NCBI GenBank assembly: GCA_940337035.1
Contig: CALNHX010005234.1
Span: 1 to 64,000 of the forward strand
Length of the DNA: 64,000 bases
Source of the DNA: Agriotes lineatus
Taxonomy: Eukaryota; Arthropoda; Insecta; Coleoptera; Elateridae
Reading direction: 5' to 3'
Both the position numbers and the translations under genes were made by a program. Positions 52,610-62,830 of the stretch are shown in pieces. Under the pieces are notes generated by a model. That model did no database searches. It was not told the origin of the DNA and worked only from the letters and a program-made list of their open reading frames with translations. Every line of letters starts with the position of its first letter. Position 1 is the stretch's first letter.

Positions 52610-54235
52610 CATCTCAAAGATACAATAATTGATAATAGCTTTCTATGTAGGTAGTCACAGAGTATTAATAACACCCCCACCCTAAATACTGCTATTTGTG
52701 AAATTGATGCAAACTCAAACCATGTATCTGAACAAAAATCTATTTTTAATATGAAAGAAAAAACAAGGATTGGAACTTGGAATGTTCACTTGAACAATTT
52801 GTTTTAGCCTAAGTACTCCATAAAATGAAGAGTTTTAAACAAGTAGGTACTAGGATTTTTTACACAACTAGATGGACAGATCAAGGTGAGAAGACAAGTA
52901 TGTATAGATGGTAGTGTACTGTTCTGTTCTGACAAATGTCAAGATGGAAGGAGAGCCTTGGGTGTAACCATACGTTTGAGCAAAAAAAGCAAAACGAAGT
53001 CTGATAGAATGGTACCCTGTATCTGACATAATTATAACAATAGGAATTCATACTAATGTGAGAAATATAACTTTAGTACAATGTTTTGCTTTCACAGCAG
53101 TAACTAAAATAACAAAATGTGACATTCTAATTGTACTAGGAGACCTAAACCTACAATAATGAAAATATGAAACAGGTTATAGGAAAGTACGGCCTAGGAG
53201 TAATTAATGAAAACGGAAACCTTCTTGTAGACATCTGTGCTTCTCATAACCTAATAATAGGCGTAAACATTTTTTCCCATAGTGAAAGTAACTTGGGTGT
53301 CACCAGATCAATCCGTAAATAACCAAATAGACCATATCATGATTAATCGAAAATGGTGAAGCCCCTGCTAGATGAGCGAAACAAAAGATCTGCAGATGTA
53401 GGTAACGACCACCACCTACCCATAAGAGAAATTAAAATTAAGATATCCTTACAAGTAAATCGTAAACAAGACATAATTTTTCATGAATGGAACCGACATC
53501 TTCAAACAAAATGAGAAATGTAATGCACAACGATGCAAAGCATCTGCTGGGTTTCAATGAAATCAAGAGAATTGGATTACTGCAGAAACCTGGTATAAAA
53601 TACTACAAATAAAAACCCTTAAATAACGACTAAATTCAGCAAAATCCACAGTAGAGAAAACACAGGCTACTGCAGACTATAATGAAATGTCCCGAGAAAT
53701 TAAGAATAGTACCAGGCAAGATAAAAGAAAATGGTTGGAAGATTAAGCTCTAAAAACGCAGAACATAGTAAACTCAAACAACACTAGGAAGTTGTACTGC
53801 ATTACAAAACAAAACTAGGTAGTAAAACTGGTTCCAGAGAACTACCAGTTTCTATGTTGGGAAGAGGAATTGCTCCAAAAGCCACAGGTTTAGGATATTG
53901 AAGAAATCAACCTAGAAGAGCAAAGGGCATATAGTTAGACATGAAGAACAGAGACAAACTCAGCAGTGTATATATATAAATATAAATGTTTCATAAAAAA
54001 ATTAGATTTGAGAAGCCATTAAGAGACTCAAAAGTCAAAAATCTGCAGAGTATATCCCATTATCAAGAAGTGAGAACTAGAAATAATGTCCAGTGAATGG
54101 AAGACAGAACTAATTATAAAGCTCTCCGACAAAGGAAATCTTAAAGAGTGTAAAAGCAGGAGGGGAATTACACATCTAAGTAATGTTTCAAAAGTACTAA
54201 CGTATATTATCTACTAACATTTTATAATAGTGTAA
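52610..54235 (+). pseudogene. Decayed LINE: endonuclease and start of RT
   Basis: Plus-strand frames with many stops read T-R-I-G-T-W-N-V-H near 52.77 kb, I-L-I-V-L-G-D-L-N near 53.14 kb, K-Y-G-L-G-V-I-N-E-N-G-N-L-L-V-D, N-N-Q-I-D-H-I-M-I and N-D-H-H-L-P-I (endonuclease). Then W-K-T-E-L-I-I-K-L-S and R-R-G-I-T-H-L-S-N-V-S-K-V-L (RT start) appear near 54.1-54.2 kb. The rest of the RT is missing. The RT fragment at 16.1 kb may come from the same family. Confidence 0.65.
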
Positions 54236-54239
54236 CCTG

Positions 54240-54535
54240 ATGTACCGCTGTACGCAACGCATAACCCAATTGTGGTAACTTCTCATCGCATGTTCGATGG
54301 TCGTTATTAACATAGAACCGTATCATGGTCTTAATGACTGGATTCACCCGCTCACATGGGTTTGCTTGTGGATGGTAACTGGCATTATACACAATCTTGC
54401 TGTCAGCGCTTGGCTAAATTCCGGAATGCCTTACTAACGTACTGCTTCCCATTATTACAAATTATTCTCTCTCTCTACGAGATGAGCCCTACAAAACGCC
54501 TGACATCCTTACTAGACTTGGGAGTAGGATAATTT
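54240..54535 (-). pseudogene. Gypsy integrase remnant
   Basis: In broken minus-strand frames one reads N-G-K-Q-Y-V-S-K-A-F-R-N-L, then P-V-T...P-Q-A-N-P-like residues and a T-M-I-R-F-Y block, the second half of a retroviral-type integrase core. It follows the RT directly, so a deletion removed RNase H and the integrase N-terminus. Confidence 0.6.
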
Positions 54536-55292
54536 ACCATACACTCAACCTTAGACAGGTCCACTCGCAAGCCTTGCCTATCGATAAAATAACCTAAATA
54601 TTTCAGTTACGATTTCACAAACTCGCACTTCCCGGGATTCACCGTGAGTCCAGCCTGTAACAACCTGAAGACCTTTTGCAGAATCTCTAAATGCATTGTT
54701 AAGGTAGGGGTTGCCACAATGATATCATCCAAATAGACTGAGACGTAAGGTGTTAAGTCAGAACCCAACAGCTGGTCTACCAAACGCTGAAAAGTTCCAG
54801 CCGCATTATGCAACCCGAACGGGAGTCTACGGAACTGGAAGAGCCCCTTACCAGAAACGACAAACGCTGTCAGTAAGCGGACTTTAAATCAATGGACGAC
54901 AAGTATTGGGCGTTAGAAAGCCTATCAAGAATGACGGACATATACGGCAAAGGGTACGCATCCCGCTTGGTCACACTGTTCACCTTCCTAAAATCTACGC
55001 AAAACCAATATTCCCCGCTGGACTTCTTGACCATCACCACTGGTGACCTCCATGGCAAAGAAGAAGATTCAATGACTCCCAACTCTAACATGGTGTCTAT
55101 TTCCTGATCAATCTTTTCCTGAATATAAGGCGACACCGGGTAGTAACGCTGTTTAATAGGAAGGGCGTCTCCCGTATCGATAACATGTTTAACCCCTTTG
55201 GCACAATCTAAGCCTGGTTTCATCTGCTGGAAAAATTGTGCAACCAAGTCATCTAAAGCTTGAGCCTCCCCGCTGGTTAGCTCCTCCTTCAT
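54536..55292 (-). pseudogene. Gypsy reverse transcriptase
   Basis: P-I-K-Q-R-Y-Y-P-V-S-P, L-G-V-I-E-S-S-S-L-P-W-R-S-P-V-V, F-C-V-D-F-R-K-V-N and S-S-I-D-L-K-S-A-Y lie in 54870-55292. After a frameshift near 54.866 kb, 54607-54813 continues with A-G-T-F-Q-R-L-V-D and the catalytic V-Y-L-D-D-I-I-V. The RT palm motifs survive but the frame is broken. Confidence 0.85.
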
Positions 55293-55299
55293 ACGGATG

Positions 55300-55690
55300 G
55301 CGTTGACAATATCCTTATTACCAAAATCCCAAGTATTCTTCCTAAAGGTCCATCCCCTTCCAAAAATCGATGCCTAAGATGATGTTCTCAGCGACGTCTT
55401 GTATTATTACCACAGCCTTAATAACCTTGACTTTATCTTTCAACCTAAAGGGTATATAAATTTGCAGTACAAGATCGACCATCAGTGACCGTAACAAAAG
55501 AGTAACTGCTCTCTAATATGTCCGATGTCCTGTAATTTCTTCCAATCTGCTCCTCCAATCACAGTTCGACTTGCCCCGGAATCTAACAGACACACAAATG
55601 CTATTCCATAAACTTCAACGTATAAGTAAGGACGAGGATCCCCTTTTCGATTAGAGAATGCACTAAAAACTCTGGCCCTCCGGCTCTGAA
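55300..55690 (-). pseudogene. Gypsy protease region
   Basis: This region lies between zinc knuckles and RT. The minus strand has L-D-S-G-A-S-R-T-V-I-G-G-like coding around 55.54-55.60 kb in a broken frame. The match to retropepsins rests mainly on that motif and position. Confidence 0.55.
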
Positions 55691-55692
55691 AA

Positions 55693-57026
55693 TTAACAGA
55701 ACTCGAACTCCACGATGAACTGGCTGGACCCTCTTAAGATCGACGTTCGGCTACCCGACGACCTCGAGCCTCGTTGCCTCGAACACTTCAGGCAGGTGCT
55801 TCTCACTACACCTGCTGTACCACACGATAAACAGAACCGTCTCCTTTTCGATTTAGAACATCTCGTAAAATTGTGGCCAGGCTCCAGACAATTCCAACAT
55901 TTCCTTGATGGGACCACGGTACCAATAGATTCGACATGGGCCTTGGGAGTATTACTATCAGTTGGACAAGCTAAGTCGGGTTCCATAAATCAACCTTATT
56001 ATCGATAGGAGCACGACAACTAGTAGCAACATCTCTAGTAGCCTCCAACTTCTTGCACAGCTGCAATAGTTCTGAAACGCTATGATAATTCTGTAAGACA
56101 ACGCCCTTAATGAAAAATGGTTCAACGTTACGTCGAATCACAGTCAATTTCTCCCGCTTTGATGGTGCGTGAGATAGCCTAGAAAACAAATTCACCATAC
56201 AAGCGAAATAATTCCCAACTTTCTCCTGAGGACCCTGGAAACGCGCCCTAATTTCATTCCACAGTTTGACTTCATAGTCGAACGGCAAGTATTCCTCCCT
56301 CAAACAACGAATAACGTCGTCCCACGAGTTGATCTGACCCCTAACAGAACGATACCAGATCAATGCGCTACCACACAACAAGTCGATGATGGCATTCTTC
56401 AAGTCTGCTGGCGCGACTCCTCGGACGACCCGTAACTCTTCAACTCTCTCAATGAAAGCATTTACGCTAAGTCCAGTATTATCCCCACCGAAAGAAATAC
56501 CTCACTTGTGGACTGGTACAACCTTACAGCTAGCTTTAAAATTATTCGAAGACGGCTGACTAACATTAACAGAAGCGCCGGAACTCCCCACTCCTACTGA
56601 AACTAAAGGCTCTACTACAGGCAGACCTAATTTATCTAAAGCGTTTTCGATTCTATTAAGTCGATCGACCATGGTGTTGATGGCTTTCTCAAGGCTGTGC
56701 TTCTTATCTGAAACGACCAACCTACTCGAACGTCCATATAAATGTAGAAGTTTGGATGAGACAACCATAAACTTATTTTGTTCTGGAGACCCAATTGTAC
56801 TAACAAAATCTGCCAACTCGGTGGTCTTCTTATCGCAGATCTCAATTTCTTTCGCAACATCTGCCATAAAATTCGGTGCTACTGGAAGTTCCCCAAACTG
56901 TTCCTTGCCTAAAAATTCATTTAATTTCTTTCTCATGGTAGCAACAGTCTCTCCCTTCAAGCGGGTACAACCCCTAACCGTTAATTCATAAATAAGCTCG
57001 TCGCGAGCTAGACGATGAGGATCCAC
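55693..57026 (-). pseudogene. Gypsy gag with zinc knuckle
   Basis: The N-terminal part (56502-57026) starts M-D-P-H-R-L-A-R-D-E-L-I-Y-E-L with a SAP-like helix pair. The central capsid-like part (55971-56402) has W-Y-R-S-V-R and a late L-L-Q-L-C-K-K-L-E. The C-terminal part (55693-55986) has C-W-N-C-L-E-P-G-H-N-F-T-R-C, a CCHC knuckle, and a second Cys cluster. A frameshift near 55.98 kb and an in-frame stop near 56.50 kb separate the parts. Confidence 0.75.
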
Positions 57027-57221
57027 ACAAACAACTATTCAATACCAGAAACTTCGACTAATCGATTAACTATTTATACCTTAACAATAGCGTGCACCAA
57101 CAAAGGTTCACCAAAAATTCTAAATTACACCTAAATATACCTAAATGTACCTAAATTCCAAAATCCAATATCTATCATGCATCTAATATAAAAAAAAATA
57201 TGGCCTGAATGCCAAATATGC
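57027..57221. other. Gag leader or flank
   Basis: AT-rich non-coding DNA with repeated CCTAAATATACCTAAATG words. It is probably the element's leader, cut by the 690-bp repeat. Confidence 0.4.
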
Positions 57222-57920
57222 TAGAGTGGCTTCAAAGCAAGAAGTACATAGGCGTGGCTATAGTTATGCGCCAATAGACGGTATCAGTGGCGTAGCAATG
57301 GGTATTTTTAGAGGGGCAAATTAAAATTGCCATTTTAAAGGAAAACTTTTCACGCTGATTTATTTTTGGTTTCAAGTGCTAAATAAATTAGCATGTCATA
57401 AGAAGTACAAGCTCTACCAGAAGCTCGCGAGGCCGCCATCCCCTAAACGCTTTCCGCCGCGGGAGGACTCGCCGTGCGTCACACGCTCCATCCCGCGCGA
57501 GGCATTATTACTAAATTTGCTCGTTTTGCTGTGAATTTTTGCCAAAGCTGTGCATGGAACTTCGCCATTTGGTCGTGGCCGCATTTTAGACAACAGCTGG
57601 AAATCTGGCAGAGGGTGTAGGCCAAAGGCGCTTGAATACGCGTGCGACCTGAGAAAGTTCGAATATGGCGCTACGGACAGTAAATGACTAACCCCAATGC
57701 GTCATGTAGCTACCAGACTGTAAGGTGCTCGCCCAAACCCCTTTTTGATATTATTAAAGAGTTAATAGTCATGGAAACATTTAACAAAATGACACGACGA
57801 ACGGCAATGAACTGAATACAACAGCGGAAATCACCTTGTTGAACGTAATGGACTCGTCTAGACGTGTCTAGCGTTCTGCGCATCTATGACGAGGTGTACT
57901 TTACAAACTGAAAGACTTCT
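57222..57920 (+). repeat. ~690-bp dispersed repeat, partner of 35.36-36.05 kb
   Basis: This is the inverted counterpart of the sequence at 35.4-36.0 kb, from CTAGAGTGGCTTCAAAGCAAG to GTACTTTACAAACTGAAAGA. It separates two gypsy remnants of opposite strand. Confidence 0.8.
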
Positions 57921-58401
57921 ACCAAGCAAAAATCTAAATATTCGTAAGGATGGAGAAAGTCCTACCATACGAATCCCTAAATCTCAAACAATGGCCCAAA
58001 CGCCAAACACTATAATCATATGCATGGATGGAGAATGTCATAAACAAATCTCTGGGAAGATGCATCGACTTCAGGACCAGGGCAACCAACCTATTGATTT
58101 CCACGATCGGACCGATCTTAATGAACATCTTAAGGGTTTGAGGAGTATCTATACTACTGTTAAGGCTCGTCTCGATAAGGCTTTTCGTACCAGCACTCAG
58201 TGCTATAATTTGAGGCGTCGACCAGTTAGTCTAGAATTAGGTCAGACCGTTTGGAAGAGAAATTATACCCTCTCGAATAAAGCCGATTACGTAACGGCAA
58301 AGTTAACGCCTAAGTATATCAAGTGCCGTGTTAGGCAAAAAGTATCGCCGAATGTGTACGAGCTAGAAGATTTTGAGACTCGTCCGAGTTTAGGTTCGTG
58401 A
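57921..58401 (+). pseudogene. Gypsy integrase C-terminus, plus strand
   Basis: L-N-E-H-L-K-G-L-R-S-I-Y, A-R-L-D-K-A-F-R, Y-N-L-R-R-R-P, G-Q-T-V-W-K-R-N and K-L-T-P-K-Y-I-K-C-R-V then V-Y-E-L-E-D form the end of a gypsy integrase with its GPY/F-like module. Real coding begins near 57.93 kb; the ATG at 57886 lies in the flanking repeat. The upstream integrase is missing. Confidence 0.75.
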
Positions 58402-58439
58402 CATGTACAGGATTTAAAGGTCCATGAAGATGAAGATTT

Positions 58440-58685
58440 AGAGTGAACGTGCTTAGGGTGATTGGTTGGGCATCGTAGGGTAGGTCACTATCAGTGAGCG
58501 TTTTCAGCTTGCTTTCCCTCTTTTAGAGTATAGGGTGGTTGGTTGGGCACGCAGGGAAGATCACGATAGGAATCATTATCATCTTGGTTTCCCCATTTTA
58601 GAGTATAAGGTGGTTGGTTGGGCACGCAGGGAAGGTCACGATAGGAAGCGTTATCATCTTATTCTCCCCGTTCCTTTTAGCATTG
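58440..58685 (+). repeat. ~75-bp tandem repeat, three copies
   Basis: GTGGTTGGTTGGGCACGCAG recurs at 58535 and 58610, with a diverged copy at 58459. Each is followed by TCACGATAGG-like and CCCATTTTAGAGTATA-like blocks. It lies in the 3' untranslated part of the plus-strand gypsy remnant. Confidence 0.82.
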
Positions 58686-58945
58686 GAGTAGCTGAATGCT
58701 GGCGAATGCGAGTTTTGAGTGTGGTGTCGTTTGGTTAGCACCTTGTGTCTTGCAATATTTATTTTGGTTAGGTACCGTTTACGTCATTTGAGTGATTTTG
58801 GATTGCTTGACACTCGTCCTTGTTGGATTTAGGTTAGCATTCGTGAGTAGTTAGTTGCTCAGTGTTAGGTTTGTTTTCCGTTAAAACGGAGTTATCGTTC
58901 ACAAATTCTTCTAGTGAACCTTTTTTTGCTTGTACGATTGAGTTT

Positions 58946-61644
58946 TAGTACAGGCGCCAAGGAATTTTTACATGCATTCTTCATAACAGCATTTTGTGTT
59001 AATGGGTGGCTGGGGGGCTGTGCTCTGAGTCTAACTTTAAGATTTCTGATCGATCAGAAAAATTGTTTTTTCGCAATATCGGAAGAAGTGTTGAAAACTG
59101 TTTTTAGCAATTTCTCGTTTTCGGTTGCTCTTACGCTGAAATTGCATCAATACAAGTTTGTAGTTTATGAAATTTCTCACAACTTTTGGAAATATCTTTT
59201 TTTTCGTGCGCTCAACAATTCAAAAGTTGTTACCCCATAAAGCCAAGAAATTAAGGTTGAAATGGGTTTTATGTAAGTATGTCGCTTTCGGTTAATCTTA
59301 CAATAAAAAACAATCTTATATTTTTTGTAGAACAACTAATTTGCATAAAATTTGTATATACGTTTTTTTTTCATTTGGACAATTATTTACCGTTCTACAG
59401 CGCCGCAAATGTCGCAAGTCACGTAAACCGTACATTTATTGTGCACTTTCGAGTGGCACTGTTCCTTTGAGTGGTGCACCAATTGTTTTCTACACCGCCT
59501 TTTAGGTACAGTTTGTAGCGCGTTTTTTTACGTGGTCTCCCCGATATGCCTACTCCACGAAGTGTATTTCTAACAGTCTCACACTTCCCATAGTCTTTTT
59601 GATGGACCGGGTTCTGCATCGTCGATTCCACTCATTGCAGAATCGTTGATTTTGTCGCCCTTGTCAAGTTGTGTTTCCCTTGAAAAGAACTCTGAAAGAG
59701 AAGATTTGTCGTCGTCGTAGTTGGTGTGATATTCGTCATCATTTGTATGCTAAGTCCAGTCACTTGTACCTACAAGAAATGCTGCGTTTCGACAAAAAAT
59801 GCCTACAGATGAATACCACGATTTTACGACTGGCGGAAAATTCACCATAAGACGCACTTCTAAATTTTGGTCAGGAATTTTGTCGGACCAGACTATAGAG
59901 CAGACATTAATGAGGCAAATGCATAATATCGGAGGGCTGACTCACGGACGTGGAATATCGTACAGCACTATTGCCTCGTGAATACTGGGGATGAAGTCCA
60001 TACTGGATGTTTGTGAGCACATGGAAGTCTTTTGCGAATTAACGTTGGGCACTAGTGAGCACCATGTCCATTACAGAGACTCCCGTGTATCGCGTGATAA
60101 TGAAGACATAGAGAAATTCAACAACTGGGTTGCTTCTCACGAACCCTTCCTGGAGGGGACCGAATTAGTGGCCATCAGCACTGGCCCTGTTGGAGATCCC
60201 CGTCTCATTAATTGCCATCTGTCAGAGGAAACCGGTAAGGCAATGTTGTCCAAGATAATGAAACAACATACTTTCATATAGACGGAAATAGAAGGTGCTC
60301 CCTTTAGCGGCCTTGTCCAGCAGCATCAAAATAGGCGACACTCCTGTCCCCATCAACCCGTTGCTTCTATTTCAACAAATTTCTTTCACGAAGCATTCAG
60401 ATAAAGATATGCAAGATTATCTCGAGTACGAACTCGCGCCATATCCATTGTCACTGTTTTCTGATGAGAGAATGCGGAAGGGCACAAAATCTTCCTTGTA
60501 CAACGCTTTTCCGCCTATGGACCATGTTGATCTTGAGGAAAGGCGATATTTTGTGATCGACGGAGGTTTCTTATGCACAAATTCGTGTGGGATCGCGGTG
60601 TAACTATTAAAGCAATTTGCGACAAGTACGTCAAAAACGTTAAAGACCATTTCGGTACATCGGTTAAAATAGCTTTCGATGGCTACTTAGACGACCCAGA
60701 AATTGCCAGCACGAAAACGTGGGAACGGCCAAATGTGGAAAGGTTTGTGGCGCCGCAAAGTGGGTTTAAGGTGCACCGTCATTTGCTCCATATGCGCCGG
60801 GGAATCCTGTGAGAGCGTGCAAAAAATCTCCAGAATGCTTGCTACAGATAAAGACGAATACCACACCAACTACGACGACGACATATATTCTCTTTCCGAG
60901 TTCTTTTTAAGGGAAACATAATTTAACAAGGGCGACAAAATCGACGATTCTGCATTGATTGGAATTGACGATGCAGAACCCGGCCCATCAAAAAGACCAA
61001 GGGAAGTATAGAATTACACTTCGTGGATTGGGCCTATAGGGGAGACCACGTAAAAAAATGCGCCACAAGCTTTACCTCAAAGATGGTGTGGAAAAAAGTT
61101 GGTGCGACACACTCGGAGGAACAGTACCGTTTGAAAGTACACACTAAATGTACGTTTTACGTGACTTGCGACATTTGCGGCGCTGTAGAACGGTAAATAA
61201 TTGTCCAAATGGAAAATTACTCATATACAAATTTTACGTAAATTGGTTGTTCTACAAAAAATATAAGAGTATTTTTTATCGTAGGATTAACTGAAAGCGA
61301 TATATTTACGTAAAACCCATTTCAACCCTTAATTTTTTGGGTTTATGGGGTAACACCTTTTAAATTGTTCAACGCACGAGAAAAAGGTATTTCCAAAAGG
61401 TGTGAGAAATTTCATAAACTACAAACTTGTATTGATGCAGTTTCAGCGTCAGAGCAACAGGAAACGAGAAATTGCTAAAAAACAGTCTTTAACAATTCTT
61501 CCTATATTGCGGAAAAACAATTTCTCCGATCGATCCGAAAACTTAAAGTTAAAGCACAGCCCCCCACCCACCCGTTAGCCCAAACTGCTGTTATCAAGAA
61601 TTGCACGTAAAGCCCTGTTAACGATTTCCCTGGCGCCTGTACTA
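58946..61644 (+). mobile_element. Long-TIR DNA transposon of an uncommon family (Academ-like?)
   Basis: The 2699-bp element begins TAGTACAGGCGCC and ends with the exact complement, flanked by TTT on both sides (58943-58945, 61645-61647). The inverted arms are very long, about 800 bases each (to about 59.75 and from about 60.85 kb), and carry decayed copies of the same coding 3' end. The interior has a broken protein described separately. A 3-bp target and the nuclease-like protein would fit Academ-type elements, but I am not certain. Confidence 0.7.
59799..60812 (+). pseudogene. Protein of the long-TIR transposon (broken)
   Basis: In order, with two stops and two shifts: F-W-S-G-I-L-S-D-Q-T-I-E-Q-T-L-M-R and G-G-L-T-H-G-R-G-I (59799-59981, then TGA where tryptophan is expected); E-H-H-V-H-Y-R-D-S-R and I-S-T-G-P-V-G-D (59991-60281); P-I-N-P-L-L-L-F-Q and Y-E-L-A-P-Y-P-L-S-L-F (60295-60603); R-R-Y-F-V-I-D-G-G-F-L; then V-K-I-A-F-D-G-Y and A-S-T-K-T-W-E-R (60573-60812). 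I recognise this as a family that recurs in invertebrate genomes, usually without a named function. The F-D-G-Y...S-T-K...R pattern resembles PIN/XPG-like nucleases. Function is unproven. Confidence 0.62.
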
Positions 61645-62505
61645 TTTCAGATAGTGAGGAATTATTGTTCACAGATTCTTCTGGTGAACGTATTTTGGTT
61701 CGTATGAGCGAGTTGCCGATAAAGCGGGATTATTGTTCACAGATTTTTCTGTTGAATGTTTTAGTTTGTGTCGAGACGATCAGTCGTTCATTCTTCACCT
61801 TCTTTCCTTTAGACTTTACTTATCCCTTTTCCTTTTCGTCTAGAGTATGTGGTCTTTGGTGTGAATGTGTTGGGTACCCAGGAGTTGCTTTCCTATTTTT
61901 CTGACTTTCTCTGTGATCTGGTATGTTTGTGTCTTAAGCGTGAATAGAGTCTTCGGAATGCATAAGGTAAAGGTTGTAGGGAGCTTTGTCCTCTCCGTAC
62001 GCGGTGTGGGAGGGACCCTCAACCAGGATGATTGGTGAAGAGAATAAATGTCGCTCTGCTTGTCGCTTCACTGATCTTCAGCTCCTCTCTTCCCGGGGCT
62101 GCCTTCTTTTCATGATCGTCAAAAGAAGAACCCTGATCGTTCTCCTAGTTTGTTTTTGTAGTCCTATTTCGGTCTAGCAGTACCATAACTGCTGAGGTAT
62201 CTTTCACCTCGAGTTTTCTTTTCTGGAAGTATTCAAGGGGGCGGGTACTTGGTGTGGTCATGGGATGATGTTTGGCGGGTCTCGGGTCTGGGACTGCTCC
62301 GCGATGGGTCGTCACGGGTCTACTCACCGGCGCAGCACTTTCCACCTAGCAGCAACAAGTAGACTCGATCCCTGTCGTGTGGGTCGTTCTGGCTTCGGGA
62401 TCCTCTTGATGTCACCTCTGTCCACACCGGTAGTTGTTGTTTTGGGGTGAGGGTTTTTGTGGTTTTTATGGTTGTAGTTTGGATGTTTGAGGGTCAAACC
62501 TCTTT
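61645..62505 (+). other. 3' untranslated part of the plus-strand gypsy remnant
   Basis: It starts with two further copies of a ~69-bp repeat (TTATTGTTCACAGATTCTTC, at about 61662 and 61731) whose first copy lies left of the transposon (58893). The rest shows no open frame with a recognisable domain. It ends at the polypurine tract. Confidence 0.5.
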
Positions 62506-62519
62506 AAGAAAGGGGGGAG
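62506..62519 (+). other. Polypurine tract of the plus-strand gypsy remnant
   Basis: AAGAAAGGGGGGAG precedes TTAAGACCAATTT. A G-rich polypurine run here is the expected primer for plus-strand synthesis before a 3' LTR. Confidence 0.65.
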
Positions 62520-62830
62520 TTAAGACCAATTTATTGTCATTTTGTAATTTATTTAGTAATTTCACGGGCGAAAGCGCCTAGCGTGTAGGCAAAACACATG
62601 TCGAATTTAGCCGAGCGACAGAATTTTGCTTAAATACAATTTTCAATATCATCTGCAATTCTTTTCGCCGAGGGACATTAATTGTCGCTAGATGGCGATA
62701 CAGTTTAGCGTCGCTTCCGCTTTCGAAAATATGTTTCAAAGGTGGAACACTTCGATTTGCCGGTGGTAAAAATCTCGAATCATCGGGCCCTGTGGACATG
62801 GCAGAATTAGATTAATAGATTGCAGAAATT
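62520..62830 (+). repeat. Start of a putative gypsy 3' LTR
   Basis: The sequence after the polypurine tract (TTAAGACC or AGTTAAGACC) is the likely LTR start. No second LTR copy exists in the window, so neither its true first base nor its end can be fixed; it may extend well beyond the end given here. Confidence 0.45.

Larger units (their letters stand above)
54240..57026 (-). mobile_element. Ty3/gypsy remnant, minus strand
   Basis: The order on the minus strand is gag, zinc knuckles, protease, RT, then a short integrase remnant; RNase H and most of the integrase are deleted. No LTRs are identified for this copy. It differs from the gypsy element at 20.8 kb in sequence. Confidence 0.8.

Noticed and set aside
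58946..61644. piggyBac assignment for the long-TIR element
   Set aside because: Flanks are TTT, not TTAA, and the protein lacks piggyBac transposase motifs.
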